A DNA stretch of 58,443 bases from Metabacillus fastidiosus NBRC 101226 (GCF_001591625.1 NZ_BCVG01000014.1:1-58443), one strand, 5' to 3'. Shown: positions 1 through 9,741, counted from the first letter of the stretch. Numbers and translations are program-made. Notes: generated by a model from the letters alone, not told the origin.

Positions 1-105
1 GTCATCACGCTCAATTTCTTTCCAGACAAATTTATTTCCACCGATTAGCACTGCAAAATATCCTTTTTTATACTCAGATCCCAAAATACCTAAGTAATGC
101 TGCAC
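1..105 (-). pseudogene. YqaJ-type viral recombinase fragment
   Basis: Read on the minus strand, the first bases of the window are open and give a peptide with QHYLG, then YKKGYFAVLIGGN and KFVWKEIERDD. This is the conserved C-terminal-half signature of YqaJ phage recombinases (Lambda exonuclease-like nucleases that act with a single-strand annealing protein). An in-frame TAA at 106-108 precedes the homology, so the N-terminal part is missing. The remainder runs off the window's left edge. The fragment lies head-on against the ImmA-like frame that starts near base 97, which implies a deletion joint. It could be only the end of a longer broken gene outside the window. Confidence 0.6.
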
Positions 106-507
106 TTAGATAATATAGCTCTCTGGAATTTCTTCACTTTCCCATTCCTTATCGTTATAGGCCGACGTGGGACGATATACATTGATCCCGATCTTGAAGC
201 AATTGAAAAGAAAATTTTATTAGCTGAAGAGTTCTGCCATTGCTATGCTCACCATATTTCGCAGATCAGAGCTGACAAACACATTGTTGGCAAAACAGAA
301 GCTCAAGCAAAACGAATGTCAGCTTACCTTCTCATGCCAGCAAAGTTCATGGAAAATATTTATTTCACCGCAGCTGAAGAACCTGTAATGATTTCTGATA
401 TAGCTGATTATTTTGCTGCTACTGAGGAATTTGCCCATTTCCACCACCGGGTAGATGGATTTAGTAATGTTAAAGGTAATGTTGGAAGTATTGAGTGGTT
501 GGAATAA
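97..507 (+). CDS. ImmA/IrrE-like metallopeptidase, N-terminus replaced or uncertain
   Basis: From about residue 22 the protein matches the ImmA/IrrE peptidase family of mobile elements: GTIYID, then LAEEFCHCYAHH with the E-x-x-H zinc site, then a helix with QAKRMSAYLLMPAKF. In ICEBs1-type elements such peptidases cut the phage-like repressor. The first 21 residues (hydrophobic, WNFFTFPFL) do not look like the family and overlap the opposite-strand YqaJ fragment. The frame was therefore probably created by a deletion that joined another sequence to the catalytic part. No good ribosome binding site precedes the ATG. It may be inactive, and it belongs to the decayed prophage of bases 1-4330. Confidence 0.5.
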   Translation: MLHLDNIALWNFFTFPFLIVIGRRGTIYIDPDLEAIEKKILLAEEFCHCYAHHISQIRADKHIVGKTEAQAKRMSAYLLMPAKFMENIYFTAAEEPVMISDIADYFAATEEFAHFHHRVDGFSNVKGNVGSIEWLE

Positions 508-540
508 AAATAAAACGACTACTGAAAACATAAAAAATTC

Positions 541-698
541 GATTGCATGCATGAATTAGAACATGCTATACTTCATCCAAAAGTAAATACACTTTTTTAA
601 AGAAACACATCCTCTTTCCTATTGAAAAAATAGAAAAGGAAGCTAATAGATTTGCAGTTGAACTTTTGTTCCTCAATGATAAATTAGAAGAATATTGA
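541..698 (+). pseudogene. second ImmA/IrrE-like fragment, frameshifted
   Basis: Bases 541-600 encode CMHELEHAILHPKVNTLF before a TAA. Shifting by -1 inside the run of T at 593-598 continues the same family pattern (LKKHILFPIEKIEKEANRF, then AVELLFLNDKLEEY) up to a TGA at 696-698. The HExxH zinc motif and the EANRFA helix are the typical centre of ImmA/IrrE phage peptidases. The N-terminal part is absent and the frame is broken, so this is a relic. Two relics of the same family side by side suggest recombination between related prophage modules. Confidence 0.6.
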
Positions 699-906
699 GG
701 CACTAATATATTGATATATAAAATTTATGGAATTCTAAAGAATCATTATTCCCTAAATTTTTTTAATATATATCTAGTACTATTTACATTAGCCAAACTA
801 CTCACGTTATTTATTACGTGTTTTTATTTTAGGTGTTACTGGGTTATTAGCCCATTTATACATAAATTTTATATTTGAGTAATTTTATTTGAATGGAGGA
901 ATGAAA

Positions 907-1552
907 TTGAGCTTCTTGAAAAAATTATTGGGACAAGACAACCTGTCTCCTGAAGAAAAAGAAGAAAAAAAGCAAACCGAAATACAATTAATGGAGAAGT
1001 ATTTTGGAAAAAGCACTGGTTTTTTTAATAAGTTGAACCTGTCTCTTTATAGAACAACGATTCAATATTTTGAAGACTTTGTAATCAATACTGATGAAAA
1101 AGTCTTATCCGCTATTCTAGCTGAATATGACACACATGATACAGCTGAAGATATAAAAGGTATGCTTATTGCTACTAGTCAACGTCTAGTTTTTGTAACA
1201 AATAATCTTGAACATGGTAAAATAACTGAAATTTTTGAGTATCATAAAATAAGCCGTCTGGCATTAGCTCCAGATGAATTAGGCCAAAAAGAATTTTTAA
1301 TATATTATGGCGATGCTCGTAAAAAATTTGATGATATTCTTAATGATGACCACTTTAAGAACTTTTTACAGATCGTTCGTAAAAAGATACAGGAAGCTAG
1401 AGCGAACAAAACATCATCCCAGTTCTAATACCGGTGCTTCAAAGAAAGATGATAAATATGGAAAATTGGCCCAATTAGGAAATTTACGTGATCAAGGGGT
1501 CTTAACAGAAGAAGAATTTCAGCAAGAAAAACTAAAGATATTAAATTCTTAG
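907..1552 (+). pseudogene. PH-domain plus SHOCT-domain protein, frameshifted
   Basis: The first reading frame (TTG at 907, six bases after GGAGGA; ends at TAA 1426-1428) gives a charged N-terminal stretch, then a bacterial PH-like domain (DEKVLSAILAEYDTHD, ATSQRLVFVTN). The +1 frame continues without a gap into a C-terminal SHOCT helix pair (KLAQLGNLRDQGVLTEEEF, ending EKLKILNS at 1552). PH-SHOCT proteins normally are one polypeptide of about 210 residues, so one frame change between about 1395 and 1428 splits this gene. Function of the family is unknown; it is common in phages and mobile elements. A sequencing error is possible, since the halves are otherwise intact. Confidence 0.65.
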
Positions 1553-1564
1553 AGGTGCAATAAT

Positions 1565-2683
1565 TTGAAGATTATTAAATGGATTTTAATTATTCTAGCT
1601 TTCTTAATTATACTTTCAAGCTTAATTATAACTCCCCTTGCATGGATTGGGTTATTAATATTTGGATTTGGAGTATATCAATCAGTTCAAAAAGATAAAG
1701 GAAAAGGGAAATTCTCAAAACCTGGATTAATAGTTGCATTAGGATTCGTATTTAGCTTCATTATGGCGATGGTATTTGTTGAACCAGTGTCAGAGACATC
1801 AACTAAACTTCAAGAAGAAAAAACTAATAATGAAACTATCGAAAAAGAATTAGCTGGACAGCAAGAAAAGGAAAAACTAGAACAAGAGAAAAAAGAAAAA
1901 GAGCTAGCTGAGCAGAAGGCTGCTGCTGAATTAAAAGCTAAACAAGAAGCTGAAGCAAAGGCTAAAGCTGAAAATGAAGCTAAAAAGCAGCAAGAAGAAC
2001 TTGCAACAAACTTAGGTTTAGAGACTGTAACTATTTCACGAGTTGTTGATGGTGATACTGTTGAGCTATCAGATAGAAGAAAAATTCGATTAGTCGGTGT
2101 AAACACTCCTGAATCTACAACTAGAACTGAAGAATATGGTAAAGAAGCAAGCAATTATACTACTGATAAATTAGAAGGAAAACAAGTTTGGATTCAAAAA
2201 GATGTTTCTGACACAGATCGTTATAACCGTGATTTAAGAATCATTTGGTTAGCAATCCCTTCTGATGATATGAATGAAGATGAAATTCGTTCAAAAATGT
2301 TTAATGCTGACTTAGTTATTAATGGATATGCAGAACCCTCTACTTATCCACCAGATGTAAAATACAGTGAGTATTTTGTTAAATTCGCAAGAGAAGCAAG
2401 AGAAAATAATACTGGATTATGGGCATTCGGAGAAAATGGAACAACTAAAGGTGATTTAGATACGAAAGAAACTAAATCACCTAATACAAATCCAAAACCT
2501 GCTCAACCAGCTGAAGAACCTAAGAATCAAGCTACATCTAATGCAGGATGTAACATTAAAGGAAATCAAAGTGGAATTTATCATGTACCTGGTGGAGCAT
2601 ATTACGAAGTTACAAAAGCAGAAGAAATGTTTTGTTCCCCAGAAGAAGCAGAAGCAGCTGGGTATAGAGCGTCAAAGAGATAA
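1565..2683 (+). CDS. Membrane-anchored thermonuclease with C-terminal sunset-type domain
   Basis: TTG start eight bases after AGAGGTG. Residues 1-70 contain two or three membrane segments. Residues 75-150 are a Lys/Glu/Ala-rich coiled coil. Residues about 153-290 are a staphylococcal-nuclease fold, with [21 protein letters not shown] (catalytic Arg and Asp surroundings), DRYNRDLR and a C-terminal [12 protein letters not shown] linker leads to a small Cys-containing end domain ([35 protein letters not shown]) of the type named sunset. SNase proteins cut DNA or RNA outside or at the membrane. Here it sits between prophage genes, beside an Excalibur protein and next to the integrase, so a role in superinfection exclusion or DNA scavenging is possible but not shown. 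Confidence 0.8.
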   Translation: MKIIKWILIILAFLIILSSLIITPLAWIGLLIFGFGVYQSVQKDKGKGKFSKPGLIVALGFVFSFIMAMVFVEPVSETSTKLQEEKTNNETIEKELAGQQEKEKLEQEKKEKELAEQKAAAELKAKQEAEAKAKAENEAKKQQEELATNLGLETVTISRVVDGDTVELSDRRKIRLVGVNTPESTTRTEEYGKEASNYTTDKLEGKQVWIQKDVSDTDRYNRDLRIIWLAIPSDDMNEDEIRSKMFNADLVINGYAEPSTYPPDVKYSEYFVKFAREARENNTGLWAFGENGTTKGDLDTKETKSPNTNPKPAQPAEEPKNQATSNAGCNIKGNQSGIYHVPGGAYYEVTKAEEMFCSPEEAEAAGYRASKR

Positions 2684-2690
2684 ATTAAGT

Positions 2691-2714
2691 AAAGCCCTCT
2701 TCTCGGCTTTGTTT
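2691..2714 (+). terminator. Weak terminator after the thermonuclease gene
   Basis: AAAGCC and GGCTTT pair around an 8-base loop (2691-2710), followed by a short T stretch. It lies directly after the thermonuclease stop codon. Confidence 0.5.
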
Positions 2715-2744
2715 AAATAAAAAATTAAAAGGAGCTAATTTATT

Positions 2745-3008
2745 ATGAAACGTGTAACAACAGCTATTTTATCATTGTCTTTAATTTTAGGAGCTTCAGT
2801 TGTCTCCCCTTCTTCTATTGATGCAGCTGCAAAGTCTTATAAAAACTGTACAGAATTAAACAAAGACTATAAAGGCGGAGTTGCTAAAGATTCAAAAGTT
2901 ACAAATAAAGGTGGAAAAACAAAGAATACTCCACATGTTTCAGCCGACCTTTACAATGCAAATAAATCAAAGGATAGAGATAAAGACGGGATTGCTTGTG
3001 AGAAATAA
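2745..3008 (+). CDS. Exported Excalibur calcium-binding domain protein
   Basis: AAAGGAGC precedes the ATG. Residues 1-28 are a Sec signal peptide (KR, hydrophobic core, SIDAAA). The rest is an Excalibur domain: YKNCTELNKDYKGGVAK, then NKSKDRDKDGIACEK, where D-x-D-x-D-G-x-x-C-E is the EF-hand-like calcium loop and the two cysteines probably form a disulfide. Excalibur domains are usually attached to secreted or surface nucleases and autolysins. Here it is a stand-alone 87-residue protein just downstream of the membrane thermonuclease, which suggests a paired extracytoplasmic function, as is common in Bacillus prophages. The partner relationship is inference. Confidence 0.8.
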   Translation: MKRVTTAILSLSLILGASVVSPSSIDAAAKSYKNCTELNKDYKGGVAKDSKVTNKGGKTKNTPHVSADLYNANKSKDRDKDGIACEK

Positions 3009-3021
3009 ATAATAAAGAATT

Positions 3022-3045
3022 AGTCCTCTTGAGGGCTTTTCTTTT
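3022..3045 (+). terminator. Terminator after the Excalibur gene
   Basis: AGTCCTC / GAGGGCT with a two-base loop (3022-3037), followed by TTTTCTTTT. Confidence 0.65.
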
Positions 3046-3151
3046 AAATATCACATCGAACATATATTCCTTTAAGGAGGGTGGTGATTAATTGAATGGT
3101 CCTCTTCATTTAAAAGTTTCTCTAAAATGACTAGAGTAAGGAGTGATTAAC

Positions 3152-4267
3152 ATGGCGAGTTTCAGAAAAAGAGGAGAAAAATGGGAGTATCGAGTAAGAT
3201 ATATAGACCCTTCTACTGGTAAGCAAAGAGAAAAATCAAAAGGCGGATTTAGAAGTAAAAAAGATGCACAAATTAAGGCTGCTGAAATAGAAAAGCAGCT
3301 TTATTTCAACCAATATTCCGTTATTCAAAATCAGGATATAGTAGTAAAAGATTGGCTGAAAGATTGGTTAAATGAATATGGTCCACAATGCCAGCCCAGC
3401 ACTCTAGAAAATCGAAAAAACTATATAAACAATCAAATTATACCTAATATAGGGCATTATCGATTAAGTAATTTAAAAAGGTTAGATTATGAGAAATTCC
3501 TAAATGAATTATTAAAAAAATATGCAAAAACTACTGTTCAAACTATCCATTCTATTTTTTCTACAGCCATTAATAAAGCCGTTGAATTAGAAATGTTAAC
3601 CCATAATAAATATCAAAATATTAGTCTAAAAAAAGAAAATGAGTTTTCCGAAGAAGACAGAAATTATTTAACAAAAGAAGAAGTTACTATTTTCATGGAA
3701 GCTGCGAAAAAGTCACAGTACCACCACTATATCATCGCTCTTCTTCTTCTTAGAACCGGACTTCGAAAAGGTGAAATGCTTGCCCTTTATTGGGATGACA
3801 TTGATCTGGACAATAAAACTTTATCCGTCACTAAATCTAGAAACGAATTCGGCATAAAAAAACCGAAAACAAAATCAAGTATCCGCACCATCAGTATTGA
3901 TAACACACTTATAGAAGAACTCAAAAAATATAAGACTTGGCAAAAGAAAAACAAATTAAAATATGGATTAGCGTATAGAGACTCAAACTTTGTAATTACT
4001 TGCCCAAACGGAGCTGAGATGGGTACTTTCGGAGTTAAAAGAGTAATGGAATCTATTCTGAAGAAAACAAATCTACACCACATTTCCCCACACAGATTAC
4101 GTCATACACACGCAATCATGCTTTTAGAAAGTGGCGTAGATATAAAAACAGTTAGTGAACGTCTTGGGCATACAACTATCAATATGACAGCTGATGTTTA
4201 TCTTCATATTACGAAAAAACATGAAGAAGAAAGCATATTAAAATTAGAACGTTACTTAAATGATTAG
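3152..4267 (+). CDS. Tyrosine site-specific integrase of a prophage/integrative element
   Basis: The ATG at 3152 lies nine bases after TAAGGAG and is preferred to the GTG at 3143, which touches the Shine-Dalgarno sequence. The N-terminal 60 residues form the three-strand arm-binding domain (RKRGEKWEYRVRYIDPSTGK). Residues about 65-150 are the SAM-like core-binding domain. The catalytic domain has TGLRKGEMLAL (first Arg), a Lys region, HRLRHTHA (His-x-x-Arg), ERLGHTTI and the nucleophile Tyr in DVYLHITKK. At 371 residues it is full length for the phage-type family. It faces mutL, whose stop codon is only 64 bases away, so the mutL 3' end is the likely attachment locus. Confidence 0.9.
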   Translation: MASFRKRGEKWEYRVRYIDPSTGKQREKSKGGFRSKKDAQIKAAEIEKQLYFNQYSVIQNQDIVVKDWLKDWLNEYGPQCQPSTLENRKNYINNQIIPNIGHYRLSNLKRLDYEKFLNELLKKYAKTTVQTIHSIFSTAINKAVELEMLTHNKYQNISLKKENEFSEEDRNYLTKEEVTIFMEAAKKSQYHHYIIALLLLRTGLRKGEMLALYWDDIDLDNKTLSVTKSRNEFGIKKPKTKSSIRTISIDNTLIEELKKYKTWQKKNKLKYGLAYRDSNFVITCPNGAEMGTFGVKRVMESILKKTNLHHISPHRLRHTHAIMLLESGVDIKTVSERLGHTTINMTADVYLHITKKHEEESILKLERYLND

Positions 4268-4323
4268 TGGGCAAATATATTTTGGTGGGCATTTGGTGGG
4301 CAAATCAAAAACAAAGGCCCACA
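4267..4323. repeat. Short GGTGGGCA repeats between integrase and mutL (possible integrase sites)
   Basis: GTGGGCAAAT (4267-4276), GGTGGGCATTT (4284-4294) and GGTGGGCAAAT (4295-4305) are direct repeats. GGCCCAC at 4317-4323 is a partial inverse copy. They lie directly behind the integrase stop codon and before the mutL stop. Clusters like this often form arm or core sites for tyrosine integrases. The assignment is inferred from position; the second attachment site is outside the window. Confidence 0.45.
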
Positions 4324-4330
4324 AACCCTG

Positions 4331-6160
4331 CTACATCACGCGTTTAAACATCTTCTCCATCTCATACGTCGAATAATGTACAATAATCGGTCTTCCGTGC
4401 GGACATGTAAACGGGTCCGCGGTTTTTCTTAATGTTTCAAGAAGGGCGAATATTTCATCATTGCGCAGATGGTGGTTTGCTTTAATAGATGCTTTGCAGC
4501 TCATCATAATCGCTGCTTCTTCACGGAGCTTTTTAATGTCCGCTTTTTTGTCTTGGAGTACCTGTTCGATTATATCTGTAATAATTTCTGCTTCCTCGCC
4601 TTTTGGGAACCATTGGGGATGGGATCTGACGATATAACTGTTTCTTCCGAAAGGCTCGAGGAAGATACCGATTTGGGCAAACCTTTCGATATGTTCTTCG
4701 ATAATCATTGCTTCATTGCTTGCATATTCGAAGGTAAGCGGGACTAATAATTCCTGGACTTCGTCGCTTACTTGTCCGACTTTTTCACGGAAGTATTCAT
4801 ATTTTATTCTTTCCTGTGCCGCATGCTGGTCGATAATATACAGACCGTTCTCGTTTTGAGCGAGTATATACGTGCCATGCATTTGACCGATCGGATACAG
4901 TACTGGAACTCGTTCCTTTTCTTCTTCAAAATGCTGTTCGGCATCTTCATTTACTATTTCTGCTTGCTCTTTTTCCACAGTAATACCAAATCTGTCTATT
5001 TCCACTTCTTCCTTTGTTTCCTGAATAAAAAGAGGTTCCTCATATTCCTTTACCTCAGCAGGCGATTCTTTTGGAATATATACCGTTTCTGCCGGCGTAT
5101 GTTCAAAGGTCAATATTTGCTGTTCGTCTCTTTGAACTATTTTCCCCTTTGGTGCCTGGACACTTGGGATTAATTGCTGTTTGCTGAAAACTTCTTTAAT
5201 TCCAGCCGCAATTAATTCATTCAGTTCCGCTTCCTTACTTAATCTTACTTCGAGTTTTGACGGGTGGACATTGACATCTACTAAAATCGGGTCCATCGTA
5301 ATTTCTAAAAACACGATCGGATAGCGGCCAATCGGCAGCAGCGTATGATACCCTTCCTGAATCGCTCTCACCAATGAATAGTTTTTTATAAACCTTCCAT
5401 TAATAATAGTAGAAATATAATTTCTTGATGCCCTCGTTATTTCCGGCAGAGTAATATAGCCGTTTACTTCAAAATCCAATGACTGTAATTTGAGCGGAAT
5501 CATTTTCTTTGCGATATTCATCCCGTAAATGGCCGCTAATACTTGTCTTACATCTCCGTTGCCGTTTGTTCCGAAAATTCTTTTTCCGTTATGCATAAGC
5601 CTGATCGATACTTCCGGATGGGCAAGCGCAATTCTGTTTACGATATCGGTAATATTGCCGAGCTCTGTATGAACAGTTTTCATATATTTTAGTCTGGCCG
5701 GAGTGTTAAAAAATAAATTGGACACAGTGATATCTGTACCTTGCCGGCTTGAAGTAGATCCGTGTTTCTCTATTTTCCCACCATTAATAACAAGATGTGT
5801 CCCAGCACCTTCTCCAGTGCTCGTCTTCATACTAAGTTCAGAGACAGAGGCGATACTTGGCAAAGCTTCTCCTCTGAATCCTAACGTTCTAATCCGAAAT
5901 AAATCATTTTCATCTTTAATTTTACTCGTTGCATGCCGGGAAAATGCATTCAGACAGTCTTCCGCTTCGATACCGTCTCCATTATCAAGGACGCGGATTT
6001 TGCTTAAACCCGCTTCCTCAATCTCGATTTCTACGACAGTACTGTTCGCATCGATCGCATTTTCCAATAATTCTTTCACGACGGATGCAGGCCGCTCCAC
6101 AACTTCCCCTGCCGCTATTTTGTTCGCAAGCTGATCATCAAGAAGAATAATCTTTCCCAA
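4331..6160 (-). CDS. mutL: DNA mismatch repair endonuclease MutL
   Basis: GHKL ATPase of the mismatch-repair pathway that couples MutS to strand incision. The N-terminal motifs are visible: [39 protein letters not shown] and [16 protein letters not shown]. The C-terminal domain carries the [12 protein letters not shown] metal site plus CPHGRP, so it is the endonuclease-proficient type used by bacteria without MutH. TTG at 6160 is chosen as start because CGGGGGTGAT (a near match to the anti-16S sequence) lies four bases before it, and an upstream GTG at 6169 is inside that Shine-Dalgarno. This gives 609 residues. It follows mutS by 17 bases in one operon. The C-terminus is intact despite the neighbouring integrase. 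Confidence 0.97.
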   Translation of the reverse strand: MGKIILLDDQLANKIAAGEVVERPASVVKELLENAIDANSTVVEIEIEEAGLSKIRVLDNGDGIEAEDCLNAFSRHATSKIKDENDLFRIRTLGFRGEALPSIASVSELSMKTSTGEGAGTHLVINGGKIEKHGSTSSRQGTDITVSNLFFNTPARLKYMKTVHTELGNITDIVNRIALAHPEVSIRLMHNGKRIFGTNGNGDVRQVLAAIYGMNIAKKMIPLKLQSLDFEVNGYITLPEITRASRNYISTIINGRFIKNYSLVRAIQEGYHTLLPIGRYPIVFLEITMDPILVDVNVHPSKLEVRLSKEAELNELIAAGIKEVFSKQQLIPSVQAPKGKIVQRDEQQILTFEHTPAETVYIPKESPAEVKEYEEPLFIQETKEEVEIDRFGITVEKEQAEIVNEDAEQHFEEEKERVPVLYPIGQMHGTYILAQNENGLYIIDQHAAQERIKYEYFREKVGQVSDEVQELLVPLTFEYASNEAMIIEEHIERFAQIGIFLEPFGRNSYIVRSHPQWFPKGEEAEIITDIIEQVLQDKKADIKKLREEAAIMMSCKASIKANHHLRNDEIFALLETLRKTADPFTCPHGRPIIVHYSTYEMEKMFKRVM

Positions 6161-6177
6161 TCGTATCACCCCCGTTT

Positions 6178-8766
6178 TTATTTCAGCTTTTTCTGTAACT
6201 GGTACAGCTCATTCATCGCATCAAGCGGTGTCATTTCAAGCAGATTAATTAATTTTAACTGCTCTAAAATAGCCTGTTCTTTTTTAGACGGCTGAGAAGC
6301 TTTTTGTTTCACTGGTTCTTCTGTGAAAAATGAAAGCTGTGCTTCAGGCTCCTTCGTTTCCTTTACAACTTCTGTTACCGGAGTCTCTTTTTTACTTTCA
6401 CTCTCAAAATGATCTAAAATTTCCTTCGCTCTCGCAATAAGTACATCAGGAAGTTCCGCCAGCTCTGCAACATGTATTCCGTAACTTTTATCTGCGGCTC
6501 CTTCTTCAATTTTATGAAGGAAAACGACTTTACCGTGCTCTTCAATCGCCTGTACATGCACATTTTTCAATGTCTTTAGCTCTGCTTCCAGCACTGTCAG
6601 CTCATGATAATGCGTCGAAAATAACGTTTTTGCACCGATATGTTCATGAATATATTCGATCATTGCTTGTGCAAGCGCCATTCCGTCATATGTGGACGTT
6701 CCTCTGCCGATTTCATCGAAAAGAATTAAGCTTCTTCCTGTCGCATGGACGATCGCATTTTTCGCTTCAAGCATTTCCACCATGAATGTACTTTGTCCAG
6801 AAATTAAATCATCTGCCGCCCCGATTCTCGTGAAAATCTGATCAAAAATTGGAAGTGATGCTTCTTCTGCCGGGACAAAACAGCCAATTTGCGCCAAAAT
6901 AGCAGTAAGCGCAATTTGCCTCATATATGTGCTTTTACCAGACATATTCGGTCCTGTAATAAGAAGGATATTACGGTACTCAGACATAGTACAGTCATTA
7001 GGCACATATTCCTGTGCGTCCATTACCTTTTCCACGACCGGATGTCTGCCGTCTTTTATGAACAGCTCACCCGCTTTAGAAAATGATGGCTTTGTATAAT
7101 GTCTTTTCTCACTTACTGTTGCAAAACATTGAAGAACATCAAGCTCGCTTAATAATTTCGCAAGCTCTTGCAGTCTCGGAATAAATGTTTTTACTTTTTC
7201 TCTTAATTCCACGAATAGATCATATTCAAGACCAACGATTTTCTCTTCTGCTTCTAATATTAAAGACTCTTTTTCTTTTAAATCAGGTGTAACAAACCGT
7301 TCTGCATTCGTTAATGTCTGCTTCCGTTCATATTGCCCTTCTGCTAATAAATGAAGATTCGCTCTTGTCACTTCAATATAATAGCCGAACACTCTGTTGT
7401 AGCCGATTTTCAACGATTTAATTCCTGTTTTTTGCCGTTCCTGCTGTTCTAATTCAGCAATCCACTGTTTTCCGTTCCGGCTAATATAGCGGTACTCATC
7501 GAGTTTTCCACTATAGCCGTCTTTTATAATATTTCCTTCTTTAATCGTGAGCGGCGGTTCTTCTACAATTGCTTGTCCTAAAATAGATGTGAGCTCTTCA
7601 CATGGGTCAAGTCTTTTTGCGATTGATTTAGAATAATCACTGTTTAATGATTCAATAAGCTCTTTAATTTCGGGAACCTGCTCTAAAGATTTTTTCAGCT
7701 GATTCAAGTCACGAGCATTTACATTGCCGAACGCAACTCTCCCTGCGAGTCTTTCTAAATCATACACTTCCTTTAAAAGTGTTCTGAAATCTTCCCGCTC
7801 GAAATAATGTCCGATAAATGTTTCCACCATATTTAAACGTTCTTCAATTTTCTTTTCACTCACTAACGGTTTATCAATCCATTGCTTTAGAAGCCTTGCA
7901 CCCATCGCTGTTTTCGTTTCATCTAAAAGCCAAATGAGTGAGCCTTTCTTTCCTTTTGCACGAATCGTTTCCGTTAACTCTAAGTTTTTCTTTGAGAAAA
8001 AATCAATTTTCAGCGTCTCATCGAGTTCATAAAGCTGGACAGCTTGTAAATGGTCGAGACTCCGTTTTTGTGTACGTTTTAAATAATGGATTAGTCTTGC
8101 GACAGTTTGCTGCAAGCATTCATCCTTTATTTCTTCTATTAATATAGAAAACTCGCTCGTTATCTTTGTTTCTTCTTCGTAAGAAAATGTAACCTGACAG
8201 CGGTCTTTCAGCTGCTTCTCCCACTCCTTGGAGAAATTTTCTGAAATAACGATTTCCTTTGCACCGACAGAATAAATTTCATTTAATAAATCATGAAATG
8301 TCGGAATAAACGCAGTTAAATTTTCTCCTGTCGTTAAATCAGTTAAAGCAAGTCCGATTCTGGCATCTGAAACAGTAACAGATGCAATATAATTATTTTC
8401 TTTCTCCTCAATTGCTTTTCCGTCCATTACTGTCCCAGGCGTAATGAGCTGAACGACTTCACGTCTCACAACTCCTTTCGCCTGCTTCGGATCTTCCGTC
8501 TGTTCGCAAATCGCTACTTTATATCCTTTATCAATTAACTGTTCAATATATCCAGCAGCGGAATGATGTGGAACACCGCACATCGGAATTCTCTCTTCCG
8601 ATCCCCCGTCTCTGCTCGTTAATGTAATTTCAAGCACTTGGGATGCATTAATCGCATCTTCAAAGAACATTTCATAGAAGTCCCCCAAGCGGAAAAATAA
8701 AAAGGCATCTTTATATTCTGCCTTAATCTTTAAATATTGCTGTATCATCGGCGTATATGCAGCCAT
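6178..8766 (-). CDS. mutS: DNA mismatch recognition ATPase MutS
   Basis: Binds base mismatches and small loops and recruits MutL. Domain I has the mismatch-wedge motif GDFYEMF near residue 30. The ATPase has Walker [15 protein letters not shown], Walker [13 protein letters not shown] and STHYHE. Near the C-terminus [10 protein letters not shown] resembles a beta-clamp binding motif, followed by the helix-turn-helix dimerisation end. Length 862 residues is normal. GGGAGG lies six to seven bases before the ATG. The gene appears to have its own promoter at 8802-8810, because two terminators and a repeat separate it from cotE. Confidence 0.98.
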   Translation of the reverse strand: MAAYTPMIQQYLKIKAEYKDAFLFFRLGDFYEMFFEDAINASQVLEITLTSRDGGSEERIPMCGVPHHSAAGYIEQLIDKGYKVAICEQTEDPKQAKGVVRREVVQLITPGTVMDGKAIEEKENNYIASVTVSDARIGLALTDLTTGENLTAFIPTFHDLLNEIYSVGAKEIVISENFSKEWEKQLKDRCQVTFSYEEETKITSEFSILIEEIKDECLQQTVARLIHYLKRTQKRSLDHLQAVQLYELDETLKIDFFSKKNLELTETIRAKGKKGSLIWLLDETKTAMGARLLKQWIDKPLVSEKKIEERLNMVETFIGHYFEREDFRTLLKEVYDLERLAGRVAFGNVNARDLNQLKKSLEQVPEIKELIESLNSDYSKSIAKRLDPCEELTSILGQAIVEEPPLTIKEGNIIKDGYSGKLDEYRYISRNGKQWIAELEQQERQKTGIKSLKIGYNRVFGYYIEVTRANLHLLAEGQYERKQTLTNAERFVTPDLKEKESLILEAEEKIVGLEYDLFVELREKVKTFIPRLQELAKLLSELDVLQCFATVSEKRHYTKPSFSKAGELFIKDGRHPVVEKVMDAQEYVPNDCTMSEYRNILLITGPNMSGKSTYMRQIALTAILAQIGCFVPAEEASLPIFDQIFTRIGAADDLISGQSTFMVEMLEAKNAIVHATGRSLILFDEIGRGTSTYDGMALAQAMIEYIHEHIGAKTLFSTHYHELTVLEAELKTLKNVHVQAIEEHGKVVFLHKIEEGAADKSYGIHVAELAELPDVLIARAKEILDHFESESKKETPVTEVVKETKEPEAQLSFFTEEPVKQKASQPSKKEQAILEQLKLINLLEMTPLDAMNELYQLQKKLK

Positions 8767-8801
8767 CGTTAAACCTCCCAGAACAAAACAAAACTGTGAT
8801 T

Positions 8802-8810
8802 ATTATAACA
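8802..8810 (-). promoter_or_regulatory. Extended -10 promoter for mutS-mutL
   Basis: On the minus strand TGTTATAAT gives a perfect -10 box with the upstream TG extension about 40 bases before the mutS ATG. The -35 region is poor (A/T-rich), as is usual for extended -10 promoters. Confidence 0.5.
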
Positions 8811-8851
8811 TATTTAAAAACTTGTTTTTCATTTCAAATCTTAAGAAGAAA

Positions 8852-8874
8852 AAATCGGCTTTTTCAGCCGATTT
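8852..8874 (-). terminator. Terminator upstream of mutS
   Basis: AAATCGGCT / AGCCGATTT stem with a 5-base loop; on the minus strand it is followed by TTTTTTC. It ends any transcript from the repeat region 8885-9000 before mutS. Confidence 0.7.
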
Positions 8875-8884
8875 CCTCAAATCA

Positions 8885-8985
8885 TTTATCCCAAGCCTTA
8901 ACGAGCAGTAAGACTCCCCATAAAGGTCCGATTGGTTCAACTAACCATCAGTGGAGAATGAGGAAGACCTCCACTGATGGCAGTT
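8885..8985. repeat. Structured repeat element between cotE and mutS (first copy)
   Basis: The stretch starts with ATCCCAAGCCTTAACGAGCA and GTAAGACTCCCC and ends in a perfect 12-bp hairpin, CCATCAGTGGAG (8945-8956) / CTCCACTGATGG (8969-8980), with a 12-base loop. A smaller stem TGGTT/AACCA precedes it. The first 25 bases recur at the very end of the window (58419-58443). The layout (conserved edge plus subterminal hairpin, no coding capacity) fits an IS200/IS605-like end, a palindrome-associated MITE or a structured RNA; the sequence alone does not decide. Terminators flank it on both sides for minus-strand transcription. Confidence 0.6.
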
Positions 8986-9070
8986 TTACTTTATAAAGTA
9001 TTGATTAAAATACTAGCAATGAGTACAACTGCTGCATATACATGCTTCTCCCCCTAAAAAAAGAAAAACC

Positions 9071-9087
9071 AGGGAGAAACGCTCCCT
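9071..9087 (-). terminator. Terminator of cotE
   Basis: AGGGAG / CTCCCT stem with a 5-base loop immediately after the cotE stop, followed on the minus strand by GGTTTTTCTTTTTTT. Confidence 0.75.
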
Positions 9088-9089
9088 AG

Positions 9090-9629
9090 TTACTCTTCCA
9101 CATCTCCAACTAAAAACTCCGGATCTAAATCTTCAAATTCATCATCTAATTCTTCTTCCCATTCTTCCTCTTCGCAGCCTTCGTCATTTACTTGAACACA
9201 TACTTTCGTTTCACCTATCACTTCAGCAAGATGCTCACGTTCTGCTTGAACGACAATTTTATTGCCATTAGGAGAAATCGTCACTTCTAAGCAATTCGGC
9301 TGCTGAACCGCTTTACAAATCACTTCATGTTCGTCATCTAAGAAATTTTCATCTTTATATCTTAATTTCACAACATCGACATATGAGACAGATTCTGTCA
9401 CAACTTCCGTTTTCGTATTGTCCTTATACGAATACCAGACGTTAATATCATAAGTACCTTCTATTTCCACCGTTTTTCCAACTTTATGTGCATCATACTG
9501 ATGATTTATAATCCAGCCGCCTAAAATGCTCGTTGGTCTTTGTGATGGCGAAACTGTATGTGTACTTTGAGTAAACTTACGACCTTTCGCCACCACTGCT
9601 TTTGTAATAATTTCTCTATATTTAGACAT
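9090..9629 (-). CDS. cotE: Spore outer-coat morphogenetic protein CotE
   Basis: CotE is the sporulation protein around which the outer coat assembles. The sequence is close to the Bacillus protein: [56 protein letters not shown] and [14 protein letters not shown], followed by the acidic tail that ends [11 protein letters not shown]. The ATG at 9629 has GGAGGG about nine bases upstream; ten additional in-frame upstream residues are not family-like and are dropped. Length is 179 residues. It keeps the conserved order ymcA-cotE-mutS-mutL, though a DUF3231 gene has entered between ymcA and cotE. Confidence 0.96.
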   Translation of the reverse strand: MSKYREIITKAVVAKGRKFTQSTHTVSPSQRPTSILGGWIINHQYDAHKVGKTVEIEGTYDINVWYSYKDNTKTEVVTESVSYVDVVKLRYKDENFLDDEHEVICKAVQQPNCLEVTISPNGNKIVVQAEREHLAEVIGETKVCVQVNDEGCEEEEWEEELDDEFEDLDPEFLVGDVEE

Positions 9630-9741
9630 CCTGGCATACCCTCCTCGAATCAATCTCATTAAATCCTATGCGGAAACAATAATGAATGTGCCTAGTAATT
9701 TTGAAATTGACGATAATTTTAAAAATGAATCCGTACAATTC

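Noticed and set aside
3065-3129. Twelve-codon frame after AAGGAGGGTGGTGATTAA near the integrase, possibly a holin-like toxin
   Set aside because: The product has no hydrophobic helix and no toxin motif; only the RBS is good.
9000-9056. 12-codon minus-strand frame after AGGGGGAG upstream of the repeat
   Set aside because: Short and without pattern; the RBS-like GGGGGAG may be chance next to the cotE terminator.
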